Assembly: GCA_033782935.1 (NCBI GenBank)
Contig: JAWQEG010000360.1
Coordinates: 496,001 to 560,000, forward strand
Source: Petrolisthes cinctipes
Lineage: Eukaryota > Arthropoda > Malacostraca > Decapoda > Porcellanidae
Direction: 5' to 3'
Length of the DNA: 64,000 bases
Part shown: one piece after another, positions 9,808 through 22,900 of the stretch
Layout of the letters: each line of letters begins with the position of its first letter
Position numbering within the stretch: the stretch's first letter is position 1
Position numbers and translations under genes: made by a program
The notes under the pieces: generated by a model
Seen by the model: the letters and a program-made list of their open reading frames with translations, nothing else
Database searches by the model: none
Told to the model about the DNA's origin: nothing

Positions 9808-12803
9808 TGGGACCCCAAAATATTGAATTTTCGGGTGTTTTGAGCCTGAATTTGAGATATAAACGGGTACAGAAGATACATGCACATATTGACTTTGGGC
9901 ATCTAAAATATCGATTTTCAGCATGTTTTGGACCTGAATTTTGAAAATACTCTAACACGGAGTAGGCATGTACAGATCGCTTCTGTGACCCCAAAATATC
10001 GAATTTTCGGGTGTCTAGGGCCAGAATTTGAGATATAAACGGGTACAGAAGATGCATGCACATATCGACTTTTGGGCACCTAAAAGATCGATTTTCAGTA
10101 TGTTTTTGGCCTGTATTTTGAAAATACTCTAAAACGGAGTAGGCATGTACAGATACCTTCTGGGACCTCTAAATATCGAATTTTCGGGTGTTTTGGGACT
10201 GAATTTAAGATATCGATTTTTTGGCACCTAAAATGTCGATTTTTAGCATGTTTTTAGCCTATATTTAGAAAATATTCTAGCACTGTTTAGGCATGTACAG
10301 ATTGCTTCTGTGACCCCAAAATATTGAATTTTCGGGTGTTTTGAGCCTGAATTTGAGATATAAACGGGTACAGAAGATACATGCACATATTGACTTTGGG
10401 CATCTAAAATATCGATTTTCAGCATGTTTTGGGCCTGTATTTTGAAAATACTCTAACACTGAGTAGGCATGTACAGATTGCTTCTGGGACCCCAAAATAT
10501 TGAATTTTCGGGTGTTTTAAGCCTGAATTTGAGATATAAACGGGTACTGAAGATGGATGCACATATCGACTTTTGTGCACCTAAAAGATCGATTTTCAGT
10601 ATGTTTTGAGCATGTATTTTGAAAATACTCTAACACGGAGTAGGCATGTACAGATCGCTTCTGGGTCCCCTAAATATCGAATTTTCGGGTGTTTTGGGAC
10701 TGAATTTGAGATATCGACTTTTTGGCACCTAAAAGATCGATTTTTAGCATGTTTTTAGCCTATATTTTGAAAATATTCTAGCACTGAGTAGGCATGTACA
10801 GATTGCTTCTAGGACCCCAAAATATTGAATTTTCGGGTGTTTTGAGCCTGAATTTGAGATATAAACGGGTACAGAAGATACATGCACATATTGACTTTGG
10901 GCACCAAAAATATCGATTTTCAGCATGTTTTGGGCCTGAATTTTGAAAATACTCTAACACGGAGTAGGCATGTACAGATTGCTTCTGGGACCCCAAAATA
11001 TTGAATTTTCGGGTGTTTTGAGCCTGAATTTGAGATATAAACGGGTACCGAAGATGCATGCACATATCGACTTTTGTGCACCTAAAAGATCGATTTTCAG
11101 TATGTTTTGAGCATGTATTTTGAAAATACTCTAACACGGAGTAGGCATGTACAGATCGCTTCTGGGACCCCTACATATCGAATTTTCGGGTGTTTTGGGA
11201 CTGAATTTGAGATATCGACTTTTTGGCACGTAAAAGATCGATTTTTAGCATGTTTTTAGCCTATATTTTGAAAATATTCTAGCACTGAGTAGGCATGTAC
11301 AGACTGCTTCTGGGACCCCAAAATATTGAATTTTCGGGTGTTCTGAGCCAGAATTTGAGATATAAACGGGTACAGAAGATACATGCACATATTGTCTTTG
11401 GGCATCTAAAATATCGATTTTCAGCATGTTTTGGGCCTGTATTTTGAAAATACTCTAACACTGAGTAGGCATGTACAGATTGCTTCTGGGACCCCAAAAT
11501 ATTGAATTTTCGGGTGTTTTGAGCCTGAATTTGAGATATAAACGGGTACTGAAGATGCATGCACATATCGACTTTTGTGCACCTAAAAGATCGATTTTCA
11601 GTATGTTTTGAGCATGTATTTTGAAAGTACTCTAACACGGAGTAGGCATGTACAGATCGCTTCTGGGACCCCTAAATATCGAATTTTCGGGTGTTTTGGG
11701 ACTGAATTTGAGATATCGACTTTTTGGCACCTAAAATATCGATTTTTAGCATGTTTTTAGCCTATATTTTGAAAATATTCTAGCACTGAGTAGGCATGTA
11801 CAGATTGCTTTTGGGACCCCAAAATATTGAATTTTCGGGTGTTTTGAGCCTGAATTTGAGATATAAACGGGTACAGAAGATACATGCACATATTGACTTT
11901 GGGCACCAAAAATATCGATTTTCAGCATGTTTTGGGCCTGAATTTTGAAAATACTCTAACACGGAGTAGGCATGTACAGATCGCTTCTGGGACCCCAAAA
12001 TATCGAATTTTCGGGTGTTTAGGGCCAGAATTTAAGATATAAACGGGTACAGAAGATGCATGCACATATCGACTTTTGGGCACCTAAGAGATCGATTTAT
12101 AGTATGTTTTTGGCCTGTATTTTGAAAATACTCTAACACGGAGTAGGCATGTACAGATACCTTCTGTGACCTCTAAATATCGAATTTTCGGGTGTTTTGG
12201 GACTTAATTTGAGATATCGATTTTTTGGCACCTAAAATGTCGATTTTTAGCATGTTTTTAGCCTATATTTTGAAAATATTCTAGCACTATGTAGGCATGT
12301 ACAGATTGCTTCTGGGACCCCAAAATATTGAATTTTCGAGTGTTTTGAGCCTGAATTTGAGATATAAACGGGTACAGAAGATACATGCACATATTGACTT
12401 TGGGCATCTAAAATATCGATTTTCAGCATGTTTTGGGCCTGTATTTTGAAAATACTCTAACACTGAGTAAGCATGTACAGATTGCTTCTGGGACCCCAAA
12501 ATATTGAATTTTCGGGTGTTTTGAGCCTGAATTTGAGATATAAACGGGTACTGAAGATGCATGCACATATCGACTTTTGTGCACCTAAAAGATCGATTTT
12601 CAGTATGTTTTGAGCATGTATTTTGAAAATACTCTAACACGGAGTAGGCATGTACAGATCGCTTCTGGGACCCCTAAATATCGAATTTTCGGGTGTTTTG
12701 GGACTGAATTTGAGATATCGACTTTTTGGCACCTAAAAGATCGATTTTTAGCATGTTTTTAGCCTATATTTTGAAAATATTCTAGCCCTGTACAGATTGC
12801 TTC
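9808..12803. repeat. Six trimers, near-copy of 1-2996
   Basis: Trimers at 9808, 10309, 10810, 11311, 11812 and 12313 match the window start at a constant offset of 9807, including the marker C near 10258. Differences seen by eye are GGCACGTAAAAG near 11226 and TACCTTCTGTG near 12158 against TACCTCCTGTG near 2351. The final C is shortened by 10 bp (CCCTGTACAG), so the last trimer is 491 bp. Confidence 0.88.
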
Positions 12804-13948
12804 TGGGACCCCAAAATATTGAATTTTCGGGTGTTTTGAGTCTGAATTTGAGATATAAACGGGTACTGAAGATGCACGCACATATCGACTTTTGTGCACC
12901 TAAAAGATCGATTTTCAGTATGTTTTGAGCATGTATTTTGAAAATACTCTAACACGAACACAGATCGCTTCTGGGACCCCTAAATATCGAATTTTCGGGT
13001 GTTTTGGGACTGAATTTGAGATATCGACTTTTTGGCACCTAAAAGATCGATTTTTAGCATGTTCTTAGCCTATATTTTGAAAATATTCTAGCACTGAGTG
13101 CCTATGTACAGATTGCTTCTGGGACCACAAAATATTGAATTTTCGGGTGTTTTGAGCCTGAATTTGAGATATAAACGGGTACAGAAGATACATGCACATA
13201 TTGACTTTGGGACCCAAAAATATCGATTTTCAGCATGTTTTGGGCCTGAATTTTGAAAATACTCTAACACGGAGTAGGCATGTACAGATCGCTTCTGGGA
13301 CCACAAAATATCGAATTTTCGGGTGTTTAGGGCCAGAATTTGAGATATAAACGGGTACAGAAGATGCATGCACATATCGCGATACTTTTGGGCACCTAAG
13401 AGATCGATTTTCAGTATATTTTTGGCCTGTATTTTGAAAATACTCTAACACGGAGTAGGCATGTACAGATACCTTCTGGGACCTCTAAATATCGAATTTT
13501 CGGGTGTTTTGGAACTGAATTTGAGATATCGATTTTTTGGCACCTAAAATGTCGATTTTTAGCATGTTTTTAGCCTATATTTTGAAAATATTCTAGCACT
13601 GTGTAGGCATGTACAGATTGCTTCTGGGACCCCAAAATATTGAATTTTCGGGTGTTTTGAGCCTGAATTTTAGATATAAACGGGTACAGAAGATACATGC
13701 ACATATTGTCTTTGGGCATCTAAAATATCGATTTTCAGTATGTTTTTAGCATGTATTTTGAAAATACTCTAACACGGAGTAGGCATGTACAGATTGCTTC
13801 TGGGACCCCTAAATATCGAATTTTCGGGTGTTTTGGGACTGAATTTGAGATACCGACTTTTTGGCACCTAAAAGATCGATTTTTAGCATGTTTTTAGCCT
13901 ATAATTTGAAAATATTCTAGCACTGAGTAGGCATGTACAGATTGCTTC
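12804..13948. repeat. Disrupted stretch: dimer, expanded trimer, dimer
   Basis: An A/B1 hybrid at 12804 has a 9-bp tail deletion (ACACGAACACAGATCGC, 168 bp). C1 at 12972 carries GAGTGCCTATG where others have GAGTAGGCATG. A2 (13120), B2 with a 4-bp insertion (13296, 181 bp) and C2 (13477) follow, then a long hybrid at 13625 and a C1 at 13801. This stretch is richer in private small changes than most of the array. Confidence 0.82.
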
Positions 13949-14933
13949 TGGGACCCCAAAATATTGAATTTTCGGGTGTTTTGAGCCTGAATTTGAGATA
14001 TAAACGGGTACTGAAGATGCATGCACATATCGACTTTTGTGCACCTAAAAGATCGATTTTCAGTATGTTTTGAGCATGTATTTTGAAAATACTCTAACAC
14101 TGAGTATGTACAGATCGCTTCTGGGACCCCAAAATATCGAATTTTCGGGTGTTTAGGGCCAGAATTTGAGATATAAACGGGTACAGAAGATGCATGCACA
14201 TATCGACTTTTGGGCACCTAAGAGATCGATTTTCAGTATGTTTTTGGTTTGTATTTTGAAAATACTCTAACACGGAGTAGGCATGTACAGATACCTTCTG
14301 GGACCTCTAAATATCGAATTTTCGGGTGTTTTGAGCCTGAATTTGAGATATAAACGGGTACAGAAGATACATGCACATATTGACTTTGGGCACCAAAAAT
14401 ATCGATTTTCAGCATGTTTTGGGCCTGAATTTTGAAAATACTCTAACACTGAGTATGTACAGATCGCTTCTGGGACCCCAAAATATCGAATTTTCGGGTG
14501 TTTAGGGCCAGAATTTGAGATATAAACGGGTACAGAAGATGCATGCACATATCGACTTTTGGGCACCTAAGAGATCGATTTTCAGTATGTTTTTGGCTTG
14601 TATTTTGAAAATACTCTAACACGGAGTACGCATGTACAGATACCTTCTGGGACCTCTAAATATCGAATTTTCGGGTGTTTTGGGACTGAATTTGAGATAT
14701 CGATTTTTTGGCACCTAAAATGTCTATTTTTAGCATGTTTTTAGCCTATATTTTGAAAATCTTCTAGCACTGTGTAGGCATGTACAGATTGCTTCTGGGA
14801 CCCCAAAATATTGAATTTTCGGGTTTTTTGAGCCTGAATTTGAGATATCGACTTTTTGGCACTTAAAAGATCGATTTTTAGCATGTTTTTAGCCGATATT
14901 TTGAAAATATTCTAGCACTGTACAGATTGCTTC
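13949..14933. repeat. Six-monomer irregular block, copy of 8823-9807
   Basis: Monomer lengths 173, 177, 172, 177, 148 and 138 reproduce 8823-9807 at offset 5126, including both AGTATGTACAG tails and the terminal CACTGTACAG. Private changes include TTTGGTTTGTATT near 14245 and GAGTACGCATG near 14626. Confidence 0.85.
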
Positions 14934-16440
14934 TGGGACCCCAAAATATTGAATTTTCGGGTGTTTTGAGCCTGAATTTGAGATATAAACGGGTACAGAA
15001 GATACATGCACATATTGACTTTGGGCATCTAAAATATCGATTTTCAGCATGTTTTGGACCTGAATTTTGAAAATACTCTAACACGGAGTAGGCATGTACA
15101 GATCGCTTCTGGGACCCCAAAATATCGAATTTTCGGGTGTCTAGGGCCAGAATTTGAGATATAAACGGGTACAGAAGATGCATGCACATATCGACTTTTG
15201 GGCACCTAAAAGATCGATTTTCAGTATGTTTTTGGCCTGTATTTTGAAAATACTCTAAAACGGAGTAGGCATGTACAGATACCTTCTGGGACCTCTAAAT
15301 ATCGAATTTTCGGGTGTTTTGGGACTGAATTTAAGATATCGATTTTTTGGCACCTAAAATGTCGATTTTTAGCATGTTTTTAGCCTATATTTAGAAAATA
15401 TTCTAGCACTGTTTAGGCATGTACAGATTGCTTCTGTGACCCCAAAATATTGAATTTTCGGGTGTTTTGAGCATGAATTTGAGATATAAACGGGTACAGA
15501 AGATACATGCACATATTGACTTTGGGCATCTAAAATATCGATTTTCAGCATGTTTTGGGCCTGTATTTTGAAAATACTCTAACACTGAGTAGGCATGTAC
15601 AGATTGCTTCTGGGACCCCAAAATATTGAATTTTCGGGTGTTTTAAGCCTGAATTTGAGATATAAACGGGTACTGAAGATGGATGCACATATCGACTTTT
15701 GTGCACCTAAAAGATCGATTTTCAGTATGTTTTGAGCATGTATTTTGAAAATACTCTAACACGGAGTAGGCATGTACAGATCGCTTCTGGGTCCCCTAAA
15801 TATCGAATTTTCGGGTGTTTTGGGACTGAATTTGAGATATCGACTTTTTGGCACCTAAAAGATCGATTTTTAGCATGTTTTTAGCCTATATTTTGAAAAT
15901 ATTCTAGCACTGAGTAGGCATGTACAGATTGCTTCTAGGACCCCAAAATATTGAATTTTCGGGTGTTTTGAGCCTGAATTTGAGATATAAACGGGTACAG
16001 AAGATACATGCACATATTGACTTTGGGCACCAAAAATATCGATTTTCAGCATGTTTTGGGCCTGAATTTTGAAAATACTCTAACACGGAGTAGGCATGTA
16101 CAGATCGCTTCTGGGACCACAAAATATCGAATTTTCGGGTGTTTAGGGCCAGAATTTGAGATATAAACGGGTACAGAAGATGCATGCACATATCGCGATA
16201 CTTTTGGGCACCTAAGAGATCGATTTTCAGTATGTTTTTGGCCTGTATTTTGAAAATACTCTAACACAGAGTAGGCATGTACAGATACCTTCTGGGACCT
16301 CTAAATATCGAATTTTCGGGTGTTTTGGAACTGAATTTGAGATATCGATTTTTTGGCACCTAAAATGTCGATTTTTAGCATGTTTTTAGCCTATATTTTG
16401 AAAATATTCTAGCACTGTGTAGGCATGTACAGATTGCTTC
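14934..16440. repeat. Two trimers plus an expanded 505-bp trimer
   Basis: The units at 14934 and 15435 copy 9808 and 10309 at offset 5126, marker C included (near 15384). The unit at 15936 has an A2 followed by the B2 that carries the 4-bp insertion (ATATCGCGATAC near 16191), as at 13375. The segment therefore joins two sources, with the switch near 16111. Confidence 0.83.
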
Positions 16441-17463
16441 TGGGACCCCAAAATATTGAATTTTCGGGTGTTTTGAGCCTGAATTTTAGATATAAACGGA
16501 TACAGAAGATACATGCACATATTGACTTTGGGCATCTAAAATATCGATTTTCAGCATGTTTTGGGCCTGTATTTTGAAAATACTCTAACACTGAGTAGGC
16601 ATGTACAGATTGCTTCTGGGACCCCAAAATATTGAATTTTCGGGTGTTTTGAGCCTGAATTTGAGATATAAACGGGTACTGAAGATGCATGCACATATCG
16701 ACTTTTGTGCACCTAAAAGATCGATTTTCAGTATGTTTTGAGCATGTATTTTGAAAATACTCTAACACTGAGTATGTACAGATCGCTTCTGGGACCCCAA
16801 AATATCGAATTTTCGGGTGTTTAGGGCCAGAATTTGAGATATAAACGGGTACAGAAGATGCATGCACATATCGACTTTTGGGCACCTAAGAGATCGATTT
16901 TCAGTATGTTTTTGGCTTGTATTTTGAAAATACTCTAACACGGAGTAGGCATGTACAGATACCTTCTGGGACCTCTAAATATCGAATTTTCGGGTGTTTT
17001 GAGCCTGAATTTGAGATATAAACGGGTACAGAAGATACATGCACATATTGACTTTGGGCACCAAAAATATCGATTTTCAGCATGTTTTGGGCCTGAATTT
17101 TGAAAATACTCTAACACTGAGTATGTACAGATCGCTTCTGGGACCCCAAAATATTGAATTTTCGGGTGTTTTGAGCCTGAATTTGAGATATAAACGGGTA
17201 CTGAAGATGCATGCACATATCGACTTTTGTGCACCTAAAAGATCGATTTTCAGTATGTTTTGAGCATGTATTTTGAAAATACTCTAACACGGAGTAGGCA
17301 TGTACAGATCGCTTCTGAGACCCCTAAATATCGAATTTTCGGGTGTTTTGACACTGAATTTGAGATATCGACTTTTTGGCACCTAAAAGATCGATTTTTA
17401 GCATGTTTTTAGCCTACATTTTGAAAATATTCTAGCACTGAGTAGGCATGTAGAGATTGCTTC
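16441..17463. repeat. Irregular six-monomer unit (1023 bp)
   Basis: The order is A1 (176), B1 with the 4-bp tail deletion (173), B2 (177), the C2/A2 hybrid (172), B1 (177) and C1 (148). It shares its B1-B2-hybrid core with 8823-9344 and 13949-14470 and then switches to a flavour-1 ending. It is the third occurrence of that recombinant core. Confidence 0.83.
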
Positions 17464-19968
17464 TGGGACCCCAAAATATTGAATTTTCGGGTGTTTTGAG
17501 CCTGAATTTGAGATATAAACGGGTACAGAAGATACATGCACATATTGACTTTGGGCGCCAAAAATATCGATTTTCAGCATGTTTTGGGCCTTAATTTTGA
17601 AAATACTCTAACACGGAGTAGGCATGTACAGATCGCTTCTGGGACCCCAAAATATCGAATTTTCGGGTGTTTAGGGCCAGAATTTGAGATATAAACGGGT
17701 ACAGAAGATGCATGCACATATCGACTTTTGGGCACCTAAAAGATCGATTTTCAGTATGTTTTTGGCCTGTATTCTGAAAATACTCTAAAACGGAGTAGGC
17801 ATGTACAGATACCTTCTGGGACCTCTAAATATCGAATTTTCGGGTGTTTTGGGACTGAATTTAAGATATCGATTTTTTGGCACCTAAAATGTCGATTTTT
17901 AGCATGTTTTTAGCCTATATTTAGAAAATATTCTAGCACTGTTTAGGCATGTACAGATTGCTTCTGTGACCCCAAAATATTGAATTTTCGGGTGTTTTGA
18001 GCCTGAATTTGAGATATAAACGGGTACAGAAGATACATGCACATATTGACTTTGGGCATCTAAAATATCGATTTTCAGCATGTTTTGGGCCTGTATTTTG
18101 AAAATACTCTAACACTGAGTAGGCATGTACAGATTGCTTCTGGGACCCCAAAATATTGAATTTTCGGGTGTTTTAAGCCTGAATTTGAGATATAAACGGG
18201 TACTGAAGATGGATGCACATATCGACTTTTCTGCACCTAAAAGATCGATTTTCAGTTTGTTTTGAGCATGTATTTTGAAAATACTCTAACACGGAGTAGG
18301 CATGTACAGATACCTTCTGGGACCCCTAAATATCGAATTTTCGGGTGTTTTGGGACTGAATTTGAGATATCGACTTTTTGGCACCTAAAAGATCGATTTT
18401 TAGCATGTTTTTAGCCTATATTTTGAAAATATTCTAGCACTGAGTAGGCATGTACAGATTGCTTGTAGGACCCCAAAATATTGAATTTTCGGGTGTTTTG
18501 AGCATGAATTTGAGATATAAACGGGTACAGAAGATACATGCACATATTGACTTTGGGCACCAAAAATATCGATTTTCAGCTTGTTTTGGGCCTGAATTTT
18601 GAAAATACTCTAACACGGAGTAGGCATGTACAGATTGCTTCTGGGACCCCAAAATATTGAATTTTCGGGTGTTTTGAGCCTGAATTTGAGATATAAACGG
18701 GTACTGAAGATGCATGCACATATCGACTTTTGTGCACCTAAAAGATCGATTTTCAGTATGTTTTGAGCATGTATTTTGAAAATACTCTAACACGGAGTAG
18801 GCATGTACAGATCGCTTCTGGGACCCATACATATCGAATTTTCGGGTGTTTTGGGACTGAATTTGAGATATCGACTTTTTGGCACCTAAAAGATCGATTT
18901 TTAGCATGTTTTTAGCCTATATTTTGAAAATATTCTAGCACTGAGTAGGCATGTACAGATTGCTTCTGGGACCCCAAAATATTGAATTTTCGGGTGTTTT
19001 GAGCCTGAATTTGAGATATAAACGGGTACAGAAGATACATGCACATATTGTCTTTGGGCATCTAAAATATCGATTTTCAGCATGTTTTGGGCCTGTATTT
19101 TGAAAATACTCTAACACTGAGTAGGCATGTACAGATTGCTTCTGGGACCCCAAAATATTGAATTTTCGGGTGTTTTGAGCCTGAATTTGAGATATAAACG
19201 GGTACTGAAGATGCATGCACATATCGACTTTTGTGCACCTAAAAGATCGATTTTCAGTATGTTTTGAGCATGTATTTTGAAAGTACTCTAACACGGAGTA
19301 GGCATGTACAGATCGCTTCTGGGACCCCTAAATATCGAATTTTCGGGTGTTTTGGGACTGAATTTGAGATATCGACTTTTTGGCACCTAAAATATCGATT
19401 TTTAGCATGTTTTTAGCCTATATTTTGAAAATATTCTAGCACTGAGTAGGCATGTACAGATTGCTTTTGGGACCCCAAAATATTGAATTTTCGGGTGTTT
19501 TGAGCCTGAATTTGAGATATAAACGGGTACAGAAGATACATGCACATATTGACTTTGGGCACCAAAAATATCGATTTTCAGCATGTTTTAGGCCTGAATT
19601 TTGAAAATACTCTAACACGGAGTAGGCATGTACAGATCGCTTCTGGGACCCCAAAATATCGAATTTTCGGGTGTTTAGGGCCAGAATTTGAGATATAAAC
19701 GGGTACAGAAGATGCATGCACATATCGACTTTTGGGCACCTAAGAGATCGATTTATAGTATGTTTTTGGCCTGTATTTTGAAAATACTCTAACACGGAGT
19801 AGGCATGTACAGATACCTTCTGTGACCTCTAAATATCGAATTTTCGGGTGTTTTGGGACTGAATTTGAGATATCGATTTTTTGGCACCTAAAATGTCGAT
19901 TTTTAGCATGTTTTTAGCCTATATTTTGAAAATATTCTAGCACTATTTAGGCATGTACAGATTGCTTC
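17464..19968. repeat. Five 501-bp trimers
   Basis: Trimers begin at 17464, 17965, 18466, 18967 and 19468. The first has an A3 (GGGCGCC) and ends with the marker C (near 17914). Private changes include TGTAGAGATTGC near 17450, TTGCTTGTAGGACC near 18463 and CAGCTTGTTTTGG near 18576. Confidence 0.88.
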
Positions 19969-22900
19969 TGGGACCCCAAAATATTGAATTTTCGGGTGTT
20001 TTGAGCCTGAATTTGAGATATAAACGGGTACAGAAGATACATGCACATATTGACATTGGGCATCTAAAATATCGATTTTCAGCATGTTTTGGGCCTGTAT
20101 TTTGAAAATACTCTAACACTGAGTAAGCATGTACAGATTGCTTCTGGGACCCCAAAATATTGAATTTTCGGGTGTTTTGAGCCTGAATTTGAGATATAAA
20201 CGGGTACGGAAGATGCATGCACATATCGACTTTTGTGCACCTAAAAGATCGATTTTCAGTATGTTTTTGGCCTGTATTTTGAAAATACTCTAAAACGGAG
20301 TAGGCATGTACAGATACCTTCTGGGACCTCTAAATATCGAATTTTCGGGTGTTTTGGGACTGAATTTAAGATATCGATTTTTTGGCACCTAAAATGTCGA
20401 TTTTTAGCATGTTTTTAGCCTATATTTAGAAAATATTCGAGCACTGTTTAGGCATGTACAGATTGCTTCTGTGACCCCAAAATATTGAATTTTCGGGTGT
20501 TTTGAGCCTGAATTTGAGATATAAACGGGTACAGAAGATACATGCACATATTGACTTTGGGCATCTAAAATATCGATTTTCAGCATGTTTTGGGCCTGTA
20601 TTTTGAAAATACTCTAACACTGAGTAGGCATGTACAGATTGCTTCTGGGACTCCAAAATATTGAATTTTCGGGTGTTTTAAGCCTGAATTTGAGATATAA
20701 ACGGGTACTGAAGATGGATGCACATATCGACTTTTGTGCACCTAAAAGTTCGATTTTCAGTATGTTTTGAGCATGTATTTTGAAAATACTCTAACACGGA
20801 GTAGGCATGTACAGATCGCTTCTGGGACCCCTACATATCGAATTTTCGGGTGTTTTGGGACTGAATTTGAGATATCGACTTTTTGGCACCTAAAAGATCG
20901 ATTTTTAGCATGTTTTTAGCCTGTATTTTGAAAATACTCTAACACTGAGTAGGCATGTACAGATTGCTTCTGGGACCCCAAAATATTGAATTTTCGGGTG
21001 TTTTAGCCTGAATTTGAGATATAAACGGGTACTGAAGATGCATGCACATATCGACTTTTGTGCACCTAAAAGATCGATTTTCAGTATGTTTTGAGCATGT
21101 ATTTTGAAACTACTCTAACACGGAGTAGGCATGTACAGATCGCTTCTGGGACCCCTAAATATCGAATTTTCGGGTGTTTTGGGACTGAATTTGAGATATC
21201 GACTTTTTGGCACCTAAAATATCGATTTTTAGCATGTTTTTAGCCTATATTTTGAAAATATTCTAGCACTGAGTAGGCATGTACAGATTGCTTTTGGGAC
21301 CCCAAAATATTGAATTTTCGGGTGTTTTGAGCCTGAATTTGAGATATAAACGGGTACAGAAGATACATGCACATATTGACTTTGGGCACCAAAAATATCG
21401 ATTTTCAGCATGTTTTAGGCCTGAATTTTGAAAATACTCTAACACGGAGTAGGCATGTACAGATACCTTCTGTGACCTCTAAATATCGAATTTTCGGGTG
21501 TTTTGGGACTGAATTTGAGATATCGATTTTTTGGCACCTAAAATGTCGATTTTTAGCATGTTTTTAGCCTATATTTTGAAAATATTCTAGCACTATGTAG
21601 GCATGTACAGATTGCTTCTGGGACCCCAAAATATTGAATTTTCGGGTGTTTTGAGCCTGAATTTGAGATATAAACGGGTACAGAAGATACATGCACATAT
21701 TGACTTTGGGCATCTAAAATATCGATTTTCAGCATGTTTTGGGCCTGTATTTTGAAAATACTCTAACACTGAGTAACCATGTACAGATTGCTTCTGGGAC
21801 CCCAAAATATTGAATTTTCGGGTGTTTTTAGCCTGAATTTGAGATATAAACGGGTACTGAAGATGCATGCACATATCGACTTTAGTGCACCTAAAAGATC
21901 GATTTTCAGTATGTTTTGAGCATGTATTTTGAAAATACTCTAACACGGAGTAGGCATGTACAGATCGCTTCTGGGACCCCTAAATATCGAATTTTCGGGT
22001 GTTTTGGGACTGAATTTGAGATATCGACTTTTTGGCACCTAAAAGATCGATTTTTAGCATGTTTTTAGCCTACATTTTGAAAATATTCTAGCACTGAGTA
22101 GGCATGTACAGATTGCTTCTGGGACCCCAAAATATTGAATTTTCGGGTGTTTTGAGCCTGAATTTGAGATATAAACGGGTACAGAAGATACATGCACATA
22201 TTGACTTTGGGCGCCAAAAATATCGATTTTCAGCATGTTTTGGGCCTGAATTTTGAAAATACTCTAACACGGAGTAGGCATGTACAGATCGCTTCTGGGA
22301 CCCCAAAATATCGAATTTTCGGGTGTTTAGGGCCAGAATTTGAGATATAAACGGGTACAGAAGATGCATGCACATATCGACTTTTGGGCACCTATAAGAT
22401 CGATTTTCAGTATGTTTTTGGCCTGTATTTTGAAAATACTCTAAAACGGAGTAGGCATGTACAGATACCTTCTGGGACCTCTAAATATCGAATTTTCGGG
22501 TGTTTTGGGACTGAATTTAAGATATCGATTTTTTGGCACCTAAAATGTCGATTTTTAGCATGTTTTTAGCCTATATTTAGAAAATATTCTAGCACTGTTT
22601 AGGCATGTACAGATTGCTTCTGTGACCCCAAAATATTGAATTTTCGGGTGTTTTGAGCCTGAATTTGAGATATAAACGGGTACAGAAGATACATGCACAT
22701 ATTGACTTTGGGCATCTAAAATATCGATTTTCAGCATGTTTTGGGCCTGTATTTTGAAAATACTCTAACACTGAGTAGGCATGTACAGATTGCTTCTGGG
22801 ACCCCAAAATATTGAATTTTCGGGTGTTTTAAGCCTGAATTTGAGATATAAACGGGTACTGAAGATGCATGCACATATCGACTTTTGTGCACCTAAAAGA

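Noticed and set aside
17039..17263. Plus-strand open frames of 60-75 codons (also near 21367, 22384, 24194)
   Set aside because: They are chance frames opened where hybrid or shortened monomers remove a stop; they read through monomer landmarks and match no protein family I recognise.
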